From DASQZK01 sp963732905 (GTDB lineage: Bacteria > Bacteroidota > Bacteroidia > Bacteroidales > GCA-2748055), in contig CAVTBM010000008.1 in assembly GCA_963732905.1 (NCBI GenBank), positions 1,240,001 to 1,304,000 of the forward strand: a DNA stretch of 64,000 nucleotides, written 5' to 3'. The notes under the pieces were generated by a model, which worked only from the letters and a program-made list of their open reading frames with translations, was not told the origin of the DNA and did not search any database. Below are positions 1 through 9,556 of this stretch, in pieces. Position numbers and translations under genes: made by a program. Within the stretch, counting starts at the first letter, position 1, and the number at the start of each line of letters is the position of its first letter.

Positions 1-513
1 ATTCCTTACAACCTGAAAAGATGTACCGTACTTTTCTGAGTATATTCCGGCAATAGAATCATTCACAGTATAGGCCAGTTTAAGGCGGGGTACGAGGAGT
101 TTCTCAATGAAACCCCAGAAAGATTTTACAAATCCCCTGCCTTCGAGTTCGGGAACTTCGGTGAAAAACTCATGGCTGTCATAAACCAGTTTGGCCCGTC
201 TTAGCTTTGACGCAAGGAAACAGGAGGGCAGAGTATCCAGGTCATTTGCGACAATTATATCTGTCTTTTTCCTGGTCAGCAGGTAAAGGAGCAACCGGAC
301 GTTGAAGAAAGCATAAAAAAGGAATCCCTTTTTAAACAGAAGTTTTAACCTGAAGGTCTGATATGGTCTTTCACCCGGATCGGGAGATTCGGGCAGTTTC
401 CTTCCGACCAGGCATACCTTCGTCCCTGCAGAATGCAAAACACTTGCGGTACGATGAACGCGCTGGTCGGTCACCAGGTCATTAATGACGGCTATATATA
501 TATTCAGAGGCAA
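1..513 (-). CDS. Glycosyltransferase, family 4-like, N-terminal part (runs off the window)
   Basis: The minus strand is open from a TTG at 513 to the window edge, about 171 codons, so the C-terminal half is missing. The start reads IYIAVINDLVTDQRVHRTAS, the usual opening of GT4-type enzymes (first beta strand, then a helix following a DQRV motif). Further in are IIVANDLDTL and KLVYDSHEFFTEVPEL, as in the N-terminal Rossmann domain of sugar-nucleotide glycosyltransferases. The likely role is sugar transfer to a cell-surface glycan, but the substrate cannot be read. An in-frame stop lies just upstream of the TTG and no ATG is available, which supports TTG. The gene diverges from murB. Confidence 0.7.
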   Translation of the reverse strand, partial: MPLNIYIAVINDLVTDQRVHRTASVLHSAGTKVCLVGRKLPESPDPGERPYQTFRLKLLFKKGFLFYAFFNVRLLLYLLTRKKTDIIVANDLDTLPSCFLASKLRRAKLVYDSHEFFTEVPELEGRGFVKSFWGFIEKLLVPRLKLAYTVNDSIAGIYSEKYGTSFQVVRN

Positions 514-581
514 GGTAAAACCCAGTTGTTACGAAGGTAAAAATAAACCCCGGATTTTTCATATCAATGGAAGGCTTATGT

Positions 582-589
582 TATCTTTG
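582..589 (+). promoter_or_regulatory. Probable -7 box of murB
   Basis: TATCTTTG matches the Bacteroidota -7 consensus TAnnTTTG and ends 16 bases before the ATG at 606. No convincing -33 TTTG is visible at the right distance. Its position argues against a longer MurB start at 567, which would lie upstream of the promoter. Confidence 0.4.
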
Positions 590-605
590 TTTCAACAATG
601 CAATC

Positions 606-1616
606 ATGACAGCTATCCTGGAAAATTACTCCCTTAAAACCCATAATACCTTTGGTTTAGATGTCAAAGCCAGGTCATTTATCCGGTTCGGTAAAACATC
701 TGAAATTCTTGATTTTCTCGATGCTCATGGTTTGGATAATATGGAATTTATGATCCTGGGTGGAGGGAGCAATATCCTGTTTCTGGGAGATTTTGACGGC
801 ATGATATTACATCCTCACATCCTGGGAATTAAGACGGTCAGGGAGGATGACCTATTTATTGATCTCAGGGTTGGTGCTGGTGAAAACTGGGACCAGTTTG
901 TCGGTTACTGCGTAAGGGAGGGTTATTCGGGGCTGGAAAACCTTTCACTGATACCGGGAATGGTAGGCTCGGCTCCGGTTCAGAATATCGGAGCTTACGG
1001 TGTAGAGGTAAAAGACCGTATACTCCGGGTGGATGGGGTTCATCTGCAAAAGAAAAAGCGGCAAACGATTTATGCAGAAGAGTGCGGTTTCGGTTACCGG
1101 CAGAGCATTTTTAAGCAGGAATTAAAAAACCGTTTCCTGATCACCCATGTATATTTCAGACTTGACAAACAACCAAGGTTTGAGTTGGGTTACGGGATTC
1201 TTGAACAGGAATTCAGAAAGAAAAAAAAGCAGGATGCCGCATCCCTGCGTGAGACCATCATCGACATAAGATCGGCCAAACTTCCTGATCCGGCTGTTTT
1301 TGGCAATGCCGGAAGCTTTTTCAAGAATCCGGTTCTTTCTGTAAAAACGTTCGGTGAATATAGAGATATGCATCCCGGCCTTCCCTCCTATCCATCGGGT
1401 GAAGAGATAAAAATCCCGGCAGCCTGGCTCATTGAAAAGGCCGGTTGGAAGGGTATCCGGGAAAATGACACCGGGACCTGGCCACAGCAACCTCTGGTTA
1501 TTGTTAATTACGGAAAAGCAACGGGAAGCGAGGTTTTCGAATTCTCAGAACAAATCCGTGCTTCAGTTAAAAAACAGTTTGGGATTGACCTTGAACGGGA
1601 GGTCAGCGTCATCTAA
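606..1616 (+). CDS. murB: UDP-N-acetylenolpyruvoylglucosamine reductase
   Basis: MurB reduces UDP-GlcNAc-enolpyruvate to UDP-MurNAc with NADPH and FAD, the second committed step of cytoplasmic peptidoglycan precursor synthesis. The 336-residue protein has the type I (E. coli-like) layout. FAD-binding signatures are LGGGSNILF (51-59) and SGLENLSLIPGMVGSAPVQN (108-127). GYRQSIFK is at 163-170, GNAGSFFKNP at 233-242 with the catalytic Ser near 237, and Glu332 near the C-terminus is the likely proton donor. The ATG at 606 begins the conserved ENYSLKTHNTFG stretch, so an upstream in-frame ATG at 567 is rejected. The gene converges on pgm and their 3' ends overlap by 4 bases. Confidence 0.95.
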   Translation: MTAILENYSLKTHNTFGLDVKARSFIRFGKTSEILDFLDAHGLDNMEFMILGGGSNILFLGDFDGMILHPHILGIKTVREDDLFIDLRVGAGENWDQFVGYCVREGYSGLENLSLIPGMVGSAPVQNIGAYGVEVKDRILRVDGVHLQKKKRQTIYAEECGFGYRQSIFKQELKNRFLITHVYFRLDKQPRFELGYGILEQEFRKKKKQDAASLRETIIDIRSAKLPDPAVFGNAGSFFKNPVLSVKTFGEYRDMHPGLPSYPSGEEIKIPAAWLIEKAGWKGIRENDTGTWPQQPLVIVNYGKATGSEVFEFSEQIRASVKKQFGIDLEREVSVI

Positions 1617-3022
1617 GACGACATGATAGCCTCATAACCCGATCTAAGCAGATCCTGTGCTTCATCCATCGAAGGAGCTTCAGCATAGGTTCTGAGTATA
1701 GGTTCCGTTCCGGAAGGCCTGATCATAAACCAGGAATTCTCATCGAAAAAGTATTTAAAGCCGTCAAGGTCCTCCACTTTTTCCACACTGTGCGACCCGA
1801 AAGCTCCAAATTTACCCTTCTGGCACTTGTCCAGAACCCTGTTTTTCAGGTCCTTTTCTATATGAAGATCGGACCTGGCAAAGGCAAAACTACCCGTGAT
1901 GGAATCGATTTCATCTAATAGCTCACTGAGACTTTTTCCTGATTCATGGATAAACTGCAGGATGGTAAGCCCCATCCATATTCCGTCACGTTCGGCAATA
2001 TAACCCTTAATGGTGATGCCTCCTGATTCCTCACCGCCAACAAGGACATCCTCCTTTACTATGTGACGGGATATTTCCTTAAAACCGATCTTCACACGTT
2101 TAACGGGCAGTCCGTAATGTTGAGCAAGTTTTTCAATTTTTACCGTTGAGGAAAATCCGGTTATAACACTTCCCGTTTCACCTTTATAGCCAGCCAGGAA
2201 ATGGATGAGAAGCAGGATGATATGATGCGAGTCTATGTACCGGCCGTGTTCATCCAACATGGCAATTCTGTCAGCATCGCCATCAACGGCAATTCCAAGT
2301 TTTAGCTCAGGATCACTGGCGACAAAATTCACAAATTCACCCAGATTTTTTTCAAGAGGTTCGGGAGAGGTGTTTCCAAAAGCAAAATCCTGTTTGTTAT
2401 GAATGATCTTTATTCCAGGTAAAATAGCCCCAAGGATATTCTGTCCGCTGCCATACATGGGATCAAAAGCGACCGACCCGGCATGTTCCCGTAATGCCGG
2501 AAGATCGAAATTCTCGCTGACATGCTGGACATAATACTCTTCAATATTCCCGATGGTAAGCACATCGCGGTCGATGAGAGTATCTATCCGGATCATATCG
2601 AGATCGAGCTGATAATCATAGTCGATCATATTCTCGATATCCCTCACATCATCATCGAACAGTGGTCCTCCATGCGTACCTTTCAGCTTAAACCCGTTGT
2701 ATTCGGAGGGATTATGGCTGGCTGTGATCATGACCCCCAGCTCAGCCTTCATCATATTGACAACGAAGGATACTACCGGTGTGGAGGTAAACCTGTCGGT
2801 CAGAATAACTCTTATCCCCTTTGAACCGAAAATTTTAGCTGCAGTTTCGGCAAACATCGGTCCGCCAAACCGGGAGTCATATCCAATGACAACGGTGGCC
2901 TCCCTGTACTTACGCAAGAGCCATGTAGAGCATGCCAAAGCAACCCTGGCAACGTTCTCCGTGGTGAAATCACGGGCAATAACAGCCCTCCACCCATCTG
3001 TTCCGAATTTGATCCTGTTCAT
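1613..3022 (-). CDS. Phosphoglucomutase/phosphomannomutase family protein
   Basis: An alpha-D-phosphohexomutase of 469 residues that interconverts hexose 1- and 6-phosphates for envelope sugar-nucleotide synthesis. Visible motifs in order: the phosphoserine loop TASHNPSEYNG (100-110, Ser102), the Mg2+ loop DGDADR (247-252), the sugar-binding loop GGEESGG (329-335) and the phosphate-binding RPSGTEPILRTY (435-446). Length and motif spacing are complete. Which hexose it prefers (glucose, mannose or glucosamine) cannot be decided here. It lies 37 bases downstream of mltG on the same strand, so co-transcription is possible, and its stop overlaps that of convergent murB. Confidence 0.92.
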   Translation of the reverse strand: MNRIKFGTDGWRAVIARDFTTENVARVALACSTWLLRKYREATVVIGYDSRFGGPMFAETAAKIFGSKGIRVILTDRFTSTPVVSFVVNMMKAELGVMITASHNPSEYNGFKLKGTHGGPLFDDDVRDIENMIDYDYQLDLDMIRIDTLIDRDVLTIGNIEEYYVQHVSENFDLPALREHAGSVAFDPMYGSGQNILGAILPGIKIIHNKQDFAFGNTSPEPLEKNLGEFVNFVASDPELKLGIAVDGDADRIAMLDEHGRYIDSHHIILLLIHFLAGYKGETGSVITGFSSTVKIEKLAQHYGLPVKRVKIGFKEISRHIVKEDVLVGGEESGGITIKGYIAERDGIWMGLTILQFIHESGKSLSELLDEIDSITGSFAFARSDLHIEKDLKNRVLDKCQKGKFGAFGSHSVEKVEDLDGFKYFFDENSWFMIRPSGTEPILRTYAEAPSMDEAQDLLRSGYEAIMSS

Positions 3023-3059
3023 CGGATGAAATTACGTTATTCTGACCAATTATAATCCA

Positions 3060-4127
3060 CTATTTGAATATTTTCCGTTGATTGAGAGCCTGTTGGTATA
3101 AACGTGCATTTTTGTTATGTTGAGCAAGAGTTCTGGCAAAATTATGATATCCCGAAAAGTCAGGTTTTGCACAAAAATACAGGTAATTATGATCCTCATG
3201 ATTCAATACCGCATCAATAGCCGATTTTGAGGGGATGCAAATCGGACCCGGTGGCAACCCACGATACCTGTAGGTATTATAAGGTGAATCGATTTTTTTC
3301 TGTTTATTCCATACCCTGTGAATGCTGAAATCCTGAAGCGCAAAAATGATCGTCGGGTCAGACTGAAGAGGTATTCCCTCTTCCAGCCGGTTAATGAATA
3401 CACCGGCAATGATTGGGTTTTCATCGCTGTGGAGAGATTCCTGTTCAACAATGGAAGCCAGGGTAGAAACCTGATCAGGCCTGAGATTTTCTTTATCGGC
3501 CTTTTCCTTTCGGGATCCGGACCAAAATGCAATGTATTCACGTTTCATCCTGTTCACGAATTCTTCCGGCGAAGTATTCCAGTAAAACTGGTATGAATCG
3601 GGGATGAACATTACGGCGAAGGTTTGTGGTGTAAAACCATTCTTTTTCTGGACATCCGGGTTATGAAAATATTCAGCAAAAGCGTCAGAGTCGGGTTCCA
3701 ATTGTTGCGAGACCACTCCGGCCAGTTCATCCAGCGTGCGCATGTCATTAAACGTCACCATAACCGGTTCCTGTCTCCCGGAACGCAGCAAATTGATGAG
3801 ATCATTATTACTCATCCGGTTCGGAATCCGGTAACGGCCAGGATGAATATGCGCTGCATAGTTTTTTTTTGCCGCCAGCCATTCAAAGCTCTTTTTATCA
3901 TTAATGATCCCCTGGCGGGTAAGCTCATACAGGACATCCTGATATTCCGAACCGGTAGGCACATAAAACACGAGACTTTGCCCTTCAGGAACATGAACGG
4001 AAGGACTGAAAAGTACGCGGTACAGCCTGATAGATGCAAACAACGCAATGATAATGGCAGCAAATATCAGCCAGAGAGAAAATCTCATTAAGCCCGGTGT
4101 CTTTCTTGAAATCTTTTGTCGAACCAT
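3060..4127 (-). CDS. mltG: Endolytic murein transglycosylase
   Basis: A YceG/MltG-type lytic transglycosylase that cleaves nascent glycan strands in the periplasm and is thought to set their length. The 355-residue protein has a basic N-terminus, one membrane anchor (about 15-37) and the family core ASIVEQESLHSDENPIIAGV (224-243), whose Glu cluster holds the catalytic acid. INRLEEGIPLQSDPTIIFAL follows, and the C-terminal PYNTYRYRGLPPGPI motif is present. It sits 5' of pgm and near murB, so this is a loose cell-wall neighbourhood. Confidence 0.92.
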   Translation of the reverse strand: MVRQKISRKTPGLMRFSLWLIFAAIIIALFASIRLYRVLFSPSVHVPEGQSLVFYVPTGSEYQDVLYELTRQGIINDKKSFEWLAAKKNYAAHIHPGRYRIPNRMSNNDLINLLRSGRQEPVMVTFNDMRTLDELAGVVSQQLEPDSDAFAEYFHNPDVQKKNGFTPQTFAVMFIPDSYQFYWNTSPEEFVNRMKREYIAFWSGSRKEKADKENLRPDQVSTLASIVEQESLHSDENPIIAGVFINRLEEGIPLQSDPTIIFALQDFSIHRVWNKQKKIDSPYNTYRYRGLPPGPICIPSKSAIDAVLNHEDHNYLYFCAKPDFSGYHNFARTLAQHNKNARLYQQALNQRKIFK

Positions 4128-4678
4128 CCTGGAATTATCTATCTTAAAAACTCAAAATTAATAAATATTTCATTCTCTGATCATTTTGATTTTAGAGGAA
4201 GAATAGCTTGTCCCGCTCGTGCGGGAGGCCCCCACAAGATTGATTCATCTAAGTTTACCTTTAGCTCCGCTGAGCTCTCCGTCTCAGGAGGATCGGTTTT
4301 GTTGTCATCAACCAAGTGGGTTTCTTTATTGCTTAAAACGCAAAAAACCTCCTCTAATTTTGTAAAAGCGGAAAAAACAGAGAATTGAATATGGATTGAT
4401 TAATGCGAATGCCGGATTTACCTGTTAGAGACGGTCTCATAAGTCTCCTTTCCGACGAGATTCCTTTCCAGCTGGTGGCCCCCTCCAACCAGGTTCAGAG
4501 ACCGTTTTGTAACAAACTATACAATTTCTCTGATCGAAGTTGAAGGGAGTTTACAATCTGAAAGATTGAGTATTTACATCAAAACCTTTGAGACAGCTTT
4601 CTACAAATCAACCGTTAATCTAATGAAACTTCCATGCCACGATCATAAATTTGGAGGTGGCACAACAGGAATTCCCTG
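4128..4678. other. Intergenic stretch without a convincing gene
   Basis: This lies between the 5' end of mltG and the 3' end of aspC. Open frames here are short and resemble nothing I know. Two structures are visible: a short hairpin with arms CCCGC/GCGGG near 4212-4225, and a wider inverted repeat ACGGTCTC (4431-4438) / GAGACCGT (4498-4505). Neither has a T-run that would make it a clear terminator. Confidence 0.5.
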
Positions 4679-5872
4679 CTATTTCAATGCTGCCAGTGCA
4701 TCCCGCAGCCGGTCCATGGCTTTTATAAGATTCTCATCCGAAGTGGCATAAGAGATCCTGATGTTGTCAGGCGCACCGAAAGCATCCCCCGGGACCGTGG
4801 CAATAAGTCCTTTCTCCAGGAGATACATGCAAAGATCCATTGAATTACCGATCTTTTTGCCATTGAAGGATTTGCCAAAGAAGGCGTGCATATCCGGAAA
4901 GACATAAAATGCACCGCCGGGTGTCGTACATTTGATGCCTTTGATCTGAGACATACGACCCAGGACAAGATCCCGGCGTCTTTTGAAAGCGGCATTCATA
5001 TCCGACACACAGGACTGATCACCTTCGAGTGCCGCCAGAGCAGCCCTCTGGGCAACGGAGGTGGCGCCGGATGTCATCTGGCCCTGAAGTTTATTACAGG
5101 CTTTAGCAATCCAAAGCGGCCCGCCCAGGTAACCGATACGCCAGCCGGTCATGGCATAACCTTTGGAAACGCCGTTGACTACAACGGTCCTTTCCATCAT
5201 TCCGGGGAATTCGGCGATGCTGGTGTGCTTACCCACGAAATTAATGTGTTCGTAGATCTCATCGGAAATCACAATGACCTGAGGGTGTTTTTTCAGCACT
5301 TCCGCCAGTTCCTGAAGTTCTTCATAAGTGTAAACACTGCCGGTAGGATTGGAGGGAGAGCACAGAATAAGAGCCTTGGTACGCGGGGTGATCGCCGCTT
5401 CCAACTGGGCAGCCTTCATTTTATATTCATTTTCCAGCGTGGTATCGACAACGACGTTCACACCCTCTCCAATTTTAACCTGCTCAACATAGCTTACCCA
5501 GTAAGGTGCCGGCACGATCACCTCGTCTCCTTTATCAATGATGCAAAGGAGAACATTTGCAATGGAATGCTTGGCACCTGTTGATACAACGATCTGGTCA
5601 GGCGTATATTCGAGATGATTCTCATCCTTAAATTTCCTGCAGATAGCCTTTCTCAGGTCAGGATAGCCCGGCACAGGAGCATAGAACGAATAATTATCAT
5701 CTATGGCTTTCTTGGCTGCAGTCTTAATATGATCGGGGGTCGGGAAATCCGGTTCCCCAACGCTCAGGTTGATAATATCCATTCCCTGATCTTTCATCTC
5801 ACGGCTTTTCTGGTTCATTGCTATCGTCTGCGAGGCAGATAAACTGGCCAATCTCTTTGAAACATTTTCCAT
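4679..5872 (-). CDS. aspC: Pyridoxal phosphate-dependent aminotransferase, aspartate type
   Basis: A class I/II (fold type I) aminotransferase of 397 residues, most like bacterial aspartate aminotransferases of the Ib subgroup, moving amino groups between aspartate and 2-oxoglutarate in the cytoplasm. It shows SNPTG (174-178), DEIYEH with the PLP-contacting Asp204 and Tyr207, Schiff-base Lys237 in SKGYAMTGWRIGYLGG, and LSVGEPDFPTP near the N-terminus. Related enzymes may use other amino acids, so the substrate is inferred. It is divergent from the small membrane-protein gene at 5989. Confidence 0.88.
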   Translation of the reverse strand: MENVSKRLASLSASQTIAMNQKSREMKDQGMDIINLSVGEPDFPTPDHIKTAAKKAIDDNYSFYAPVPGYPDLRKAICRKFKDENHLEYTPDQIVVSTGAKHSIANVLLCIIDKGDEVIVPAPYWVSYVEQVKIGEGVNVVVDTTLENEYKMKAAQLEAAITPRTKALILCSPSNPTGSVYTYEELQELAEVLKKHPQVIVISDEIYEHINFVGKHTSIAEFPGMMERTVVVNGVSKGYAMTGWRIGYLGGPLWIAKACNKLQGQMTSGATSVAQRAALAALEGDQSCVSDMNAAFKRRRDLVLGRMSQIKGIKCTTPGGAFYVFPDMHAFFGKSFNGKKIGNSMDLCMYLLEKGLIATVPGDAFGAPDNIRISYATSDENLIKAMDRLRDALAALK

Positions 5873-5945
5873 AGGTTGTAATTTTATGTGCAGGTAATCC
5901 TGTTTGTTTGGTATTTCGGTTTCAAAAATACTGCATTTATTATAA

Positions 5946-5974
5946 TTTGATAAAAAAATTATTCCCTAAGTTTG
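5946..5974 (+). promoter_or_regulatory. Bacteroidota-type promoter (-33 TTTG / -7 TAAGTTTG)
   Basis: TTTG at 5946-5949, 17 bases of spacer, then TAAGTTTG at 5967-5974, matching the -33/-7 consensus of Bacteroidota primary sigma factors. The ATG at 5989 is 14 bases downstream, which supports that start for the following gene. Confidence 0.6.
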
Positions 5975-5988
5975 AAAAAATTATAAAC

Positions 5989-6510
5989 ATGAATCAAATT
6001 CTTGAAATCATTAAGTATACCCTTCCGGCCTTTATTGTTTTTCTCACGGCTTACCTCCTGATCAGGATATTCCTGCGGAATGAGGATAAACGGAGAAGCT
6101 TTGAGATTACAATGAGTCAAAAAGACAATACACTGCCGCTCAGGCTGCAGGCCTACGAGCGGCTGATCCTCTACCTGGAAAGAATATCACCCGATTCTCT
6201 GGTCATGAGGATGAACCGGTCCAACCTGAGCGTTGCCCAGTTTCAGAATGAACTGGTGACTTCTGTCAGAACAGAATTTGAGCATAATCTTGCACAGCAG
6301 ACTTATATCAGTTCACAGTCCTGGGAGAAAGTAAAATCAGCCAGGAACAGCATCATCAAACTTATCAGTGAATCGGCTGTAGGGCTGAATCCTCAGTCTG
6401 CCGGGATTAACCTCGGAAAGAAGATCCTGGAAAATGCCATGGAGCTTCAGAACTCTCCTACCCTGGAGGCTATTGAATTTCTGAAGAAAGAAGTAAGGGA
6501 AATTTTCTGA
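5989..6510 (+). CDS. Small membrane-anchored conserved protein (DUF7935-like)
   Basis: A 173-residue protein with one N-terminal membrane segment (about 8-30, PAFIVFLTAYLLIRIF) and a long helical cytoplasmic part. The segment LPLRLQAYERLILYLERI and the following MRMNRSNLSVAQFQNELV are typical of a family I know only from Bacteroidota as an uncharacterised protein (I believe DUF7935). No catalytic motif is visible and its function is unknown. The start is set by the promoter just upstream, and an upstream in-frame GTG-type start at 5908 would precede that promoter. Confidence 0.75.
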   Translation: MNQILEIIKYTLPAFIVFLTAYLLIRIFLRNEDKRRSFEITMSQKDNTLPLRLQAYERLILYLERISPDSLVMRMNRSNLSVAQFQNELVTSVRTEFEHNLAQQTYISSQSWEKVKSARNSIIKLISESAVGLNPQSAGINLGKKILENAMELQNSPTLEAIEFLKKEVREIF

Positions 6511-6525
6511 AAGGGATGAAAAGCC

Positions 6526-8574
6526 CTATTTTATCAATTCCACACTTCGTTTCACAAAATTCGTCAGCGCTTCGCCGGTAAGCATGTTATTGGAGAGAAG
6601 GGCCAGATCGATCAGCTGCCGTACCAGCTTATTTTTGCCGGCATATACCTTCAGCACATCCCTGCGTGAATTTTCAATGGCAGAAAGGTCTTTGTGCAAT
6701 TCCTCCATGCGGTCTTTGTCGGCCTGGGAAACTTCCTCTTCCTTCTTACTCTCGTTTTTATTCTTTAACGTATCGTTTTCCTCGTTCAGAATTTTTTCCC
6801 TGGACTGAAAATCCTCCAGCTTTTTAGAAAGCTTCTTATCCTTATCTTCGATAAGCTTTTTCACCAGTGAATGGTCGGTATTGATCACAAGATTGTAGCT
6901 GTCGGGCATACTGCCGTAAAAAGAATCCATCCCCGACATTGCCGACATATCTTTCATCCGGCGGATAAACTCCGACTGGGTAATGATTACCGGGCTTTCC
7001 AGTTCACCCAGCGATTCAAAGGTTACCATGAACCTGTTCTTTTCCGGGACCTGGGATTCAATAATAGCAGAAAGGTCACGTCGCTGATCTGCGGAAAGGT
7101 CCGTTTCTTTTACATCCTCCTTTTCGATCAGCTTGTCGATCACATCGGCATCGACCCTGCTGAACCGGGCATCCTTTAACTTCTGCTCAAGGTGATTAAT
7201 AAAGTGCGGATCAAGCTGTCCGTCCATTTGGAGGACATCGTATCCTTTTGCCCTGGCTTTTTCAATATAACTGTGTTGAACCTGCAGATCGGTGGAATAT
7301 AAATAAATCAGGGTTTTGTTCTTGTCGGTCTGGTTTCCCTTGATAAGCTCTTCATATTCACTGAAGGTGAAATATTTGCCATCCGTATTTTTCAGGAGTG
7401 AAAATTTCGCGGCCCGTTCGTAAAACTTCTCGTCGGTGATCATGCCATAGGTGATGAAGAGTTTCAGGTCATCCCATTTCTTCTCAAATTCGTCACGCTT
7501 TTCCCTGAAGATCTCTTCAAGCCTGTCGGCTACTTTTTTGGTAATATGGCTGGAAATCTTTTTGACATTCGAATCACTTTGCAGATAGCTCCTCGACACG
7601 TTGAGCGGGATATCGGGAGAATCGAGAACGCCATGCAATAATGTCAGAAATTCAGGCACGATGCCCTCAACCGAATCTGTAACGAAAACCTGGTTACTGT
7701 AAAGCTGTATCTTGTTTTTCTGAATCTCAAAATTGCTCTTTATTTTCGGAAAATACAGAATTCCCGTAAGGGTAAACGGGTAATCAACATTTAGGTGAAT
7801 ATTGAATAACGGTTCGCCGGATACCGGATATAACTCGTGGTAGAATTCCTTATACTGCTCTTCGGTAACATCCACAGGCTTTTCGGTCCATAATGGCTTG
7901 GTATTATTGATGATATTGTCCTTCTCTGTCTCTGTTTCCTTCCCGTCTTTCCATTCCTTTTCCTTGCCAAAAGCAATCTGAACAGGAAGGAACTTGCAAT
8001 ATTTATTAAGAATATCACTTATCCTGCTGTCTTCAAGGAATTCCTTCGATTCCTCATCAATATGAAGGATCACCTCTGTTCCGAAGGTTTCTTTTTCAGT
8101 TTCTTCGATGGTATATTCCGGGCTGCCGTCGCAAACCCATTTCACAGCTGCTGAATCGGGTTTAAAGGATTTGGTGATCACTTCAACTTTATCAGAGACC
8201 ATAAAGGCAGAATAAAATCCGAGTCCGAAATGGCCGATGATCGCATTCCCCTGGTTTTTATACCGGGTGAGAAATTCTTCGGCACTTGAAAAAGCAATCT
8301 GGTTAATATATTTTTCAACTTCTTCCGATGTCATCCCGATCCCGTGGTCGGAAACCTTCAGCGTTTTTTTCTTCCTGTCGAGTTCCACATGAATGGTCGG
8401 ATCTCCAAGGTCACCACTGAATTCTCCCAAAGAGGAAAGGGTTTTGAGTTTCTGGGTTGCATCAACAGCATTTGAAATCAGTTCTCTGAGAAAGATTTCA
8501 TGATCCGAGTACAGAAATTTTTTAATGATTGGAAAAATATTCTCGGTAGTAACATCGATTTTTCCCTTTTGCAT
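6526..8574 (-). CDS. htpG: Molecular chaperone HtpG (Hsp90)
   Basis: Bacterial Hsp90, an ATP-dependent cytoplasmic dimeric chaperone. The 682-residue protein is complete. The N-terminal ATP-binding GHKL domain has FLRELISNAVDATQK (about residues 24-38), DHGIGMT and GHFGLGFYSAFMV. The middle domain carries SRSYLQSD with the family's catalytic-loop arginine. The C-terminal part contains a charged, likely coiled stretch (KLSKKLEDF to KEEEVSQADK), usual in Bacteroidota HtpG, before the dimerisation domain. It converges with the DUF7935-like gene, with 15 bases between stops. Confidence 0.96.
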   Translation of the reverse strand: MQKGKIDVTTENIFPIIKKFLYSDHEIFLRELISNAVDATQKLKTLSSLGEFSGDLGDPTIHVELDRKKKTLKVSDHGIGMTSEEVEKYINQIAFSSAEEFLTRYKNQGNAIIGHFGLGFYSAFMVSDKVEVITKSFKPDSAAVKWVCDGSPEYTIEETEKETFGTEVILHIDEESKEFLEDSRISDILNKYCKFLPVQIAFGKEKEWKDGKETETEKDNIINNTKPLWTEKPVDVTEEQYKEFYHELYPVSGEPLFNIHLNVDYPFTLTGILYFPKIKSNFEIQKNKIQLYSNQVFVTDSVEGIVPEFLTLLHGVLDSPDIPLNVSRSYLQSDSNVKKISSHITKKVADRLEEIFREKRDEFEKKWDDLKLFITYGMITDEKFYERAAKFSLLKNTDGKYFTFSEYEELIKGNQTDKNKTLIYLYSTDLQVQHSYIEKARAKGYDVLQMDGQLDPHFINHLEQKLKDARFSRVDADVIDKLIEKEDVKETDLSADQRRDLSAIIESQVPEKNRFMVTFESLGELESPVIITQSEFIRRMKDMSAMSGMDSFYGSMPDSYNLVINTDHSLVKKLIEDKDKKLSKKLEDFQSREKILNEENDTLKNKNESKKEEEVSQADKDRMEELHKDLSAIENSRRDVLKVYAGKNKLVRQLIDLALLSNNMLTGEALTNFVKRSVELIK

Positions 8575-8676
8575 AGTCTTGTCTTTTTAACATTAAACAT
8601 CCGGGCATTTGACTTTCAAAGCCCGTGCCACAGGAACCGGCCTGACAATTCGGCAGTGATATAAATCGGAGTAGGA

Positions 8677-9519
8677 TTAGTAATTCCGGGCATCGACATC
8701 TTTCTGAAACACGAATGTCCCGTTTTCAAATTTGAAAGCATCGTAAGAACCGTCGGGGCTGTAAAACCGGTAGCTTCCTTTTAGAATGGGCTGTAAAGGT
8801 TCGAGGTGATCGAATACGATCATGTCAAGATGCGGGTTATATCTTAGCGAGCTCACGACATCTGCAGAATATTCAAGAATGAACCGGTTGACGGTTTTCT
8901 TTTCCAGGACGAATTCGCCTCCGAAAACGGGATCTCCTTTCCTGCTGAAGGTCAGGACATCCAGGAGTTTCTTATGGGAAAACGAGTTATTAAATTCATA
9001 CCCGAATAATACGTACCAGTTATTTTTCCGCTTTTTAAAGGAATGAATTCCGTAATAAAGGCAGCCATACCAATCCGATGTGTCGGGACGGGCAACCGTT
9101 TCAGGGTTTTTAATTTCATTATGATGATCGAGCAGCCCGAACACGTCCACCTTTTGCCGGTTTTTTTTCTTTCCGGTCAGGTGCTGTACAAATCCGTAAT
9201 AGGTGTACAGCCCTTTCTCATTTTCAAGATACCATGTATAGACTCTGACCCGGTTATCCTGTGAACGGAAGATGCCTACGTTTTTGATTTTTTCCCAGTC
9301 GAAGAAAAAACTGTCCCATGAGTTCAGAGCCTCACGAAAGCGGGAAAGTATGACCTGGTTAAGGGAATCGCGCCCCGGAGAGTCGGGAAGGGAGTACAAC
9401 ATTGTAAATTGCTGCGAGAGTTCATTTTCGGCCTTGATCAGCAAGGGAAATTCCGTTTCCTGGGAGAACAGAGGGACAGCCAGTAACAGAAACAAAATAC
9501 AAACATAGATTTTCGTCAC
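8677..9519 (-). CDS. Secreted conserved hypothetical protein
   Basis: A 280-residue protein with a clear Sec signal peptide (ILFLLLAVPLFS, cleavage near residue 20). The mature part contains repeated Trp/Tyr/Phe-rich strands (FFDWEKIKNVGIF, YTWYLENEKGLYTYYGFVQH, DWYGCLYYGIH, KNNWYVLFGYEFNN), suggesting a beta-rich periplasmic or envelope protein. I recognise it only as a type of hypothetical protein seen in Bacteroidales and cannot give a function. It lies 37 bases downstream of the aminotransferase on the same strand. Confidence 0.7.
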   Translation of the reverse strand: MTKIYVCILFLLLAVPLFSQETEFPLLIKAENELSQQFTMLYSLPDSPGRDSLNQVILSRFREALNSWDSFFFDWEKIKNVGIFRSQDNRVRVYTWYLENEKGLYTYYGFVQHLTGKKKNRQKVDVFGLLDHHNEIKNPETVARPDTSDWYGCLYYGIHSFKKRKNNWYVLFGYEFNNSFSHKKLLDVLTFSRKGDPVFGGEFVLEKKTVNRFILEYSADVVSSLRYNPHLDMIVFDHLEPLQPILKGSYRFYSPDGSYDAFKFENGTFVFQKDVDARNY

Positions 9520-9556
9520 GACAGCATATTTTGAAGAGAACGGAGAACGAAGTCGA

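Noticed and set aside
567..605. Longer MurB start.
   Set aside because: It would lie upstream of the -7 box and adds 13 residues not found in the family.
4431..4505. Possible riboswitch between mltG and aspC (inverted repeat ACGGTCTC/GAGACCGT).
   Set aside because: It lies downstream of aspC and not in a leader, and no known aptamer core could be recognised.
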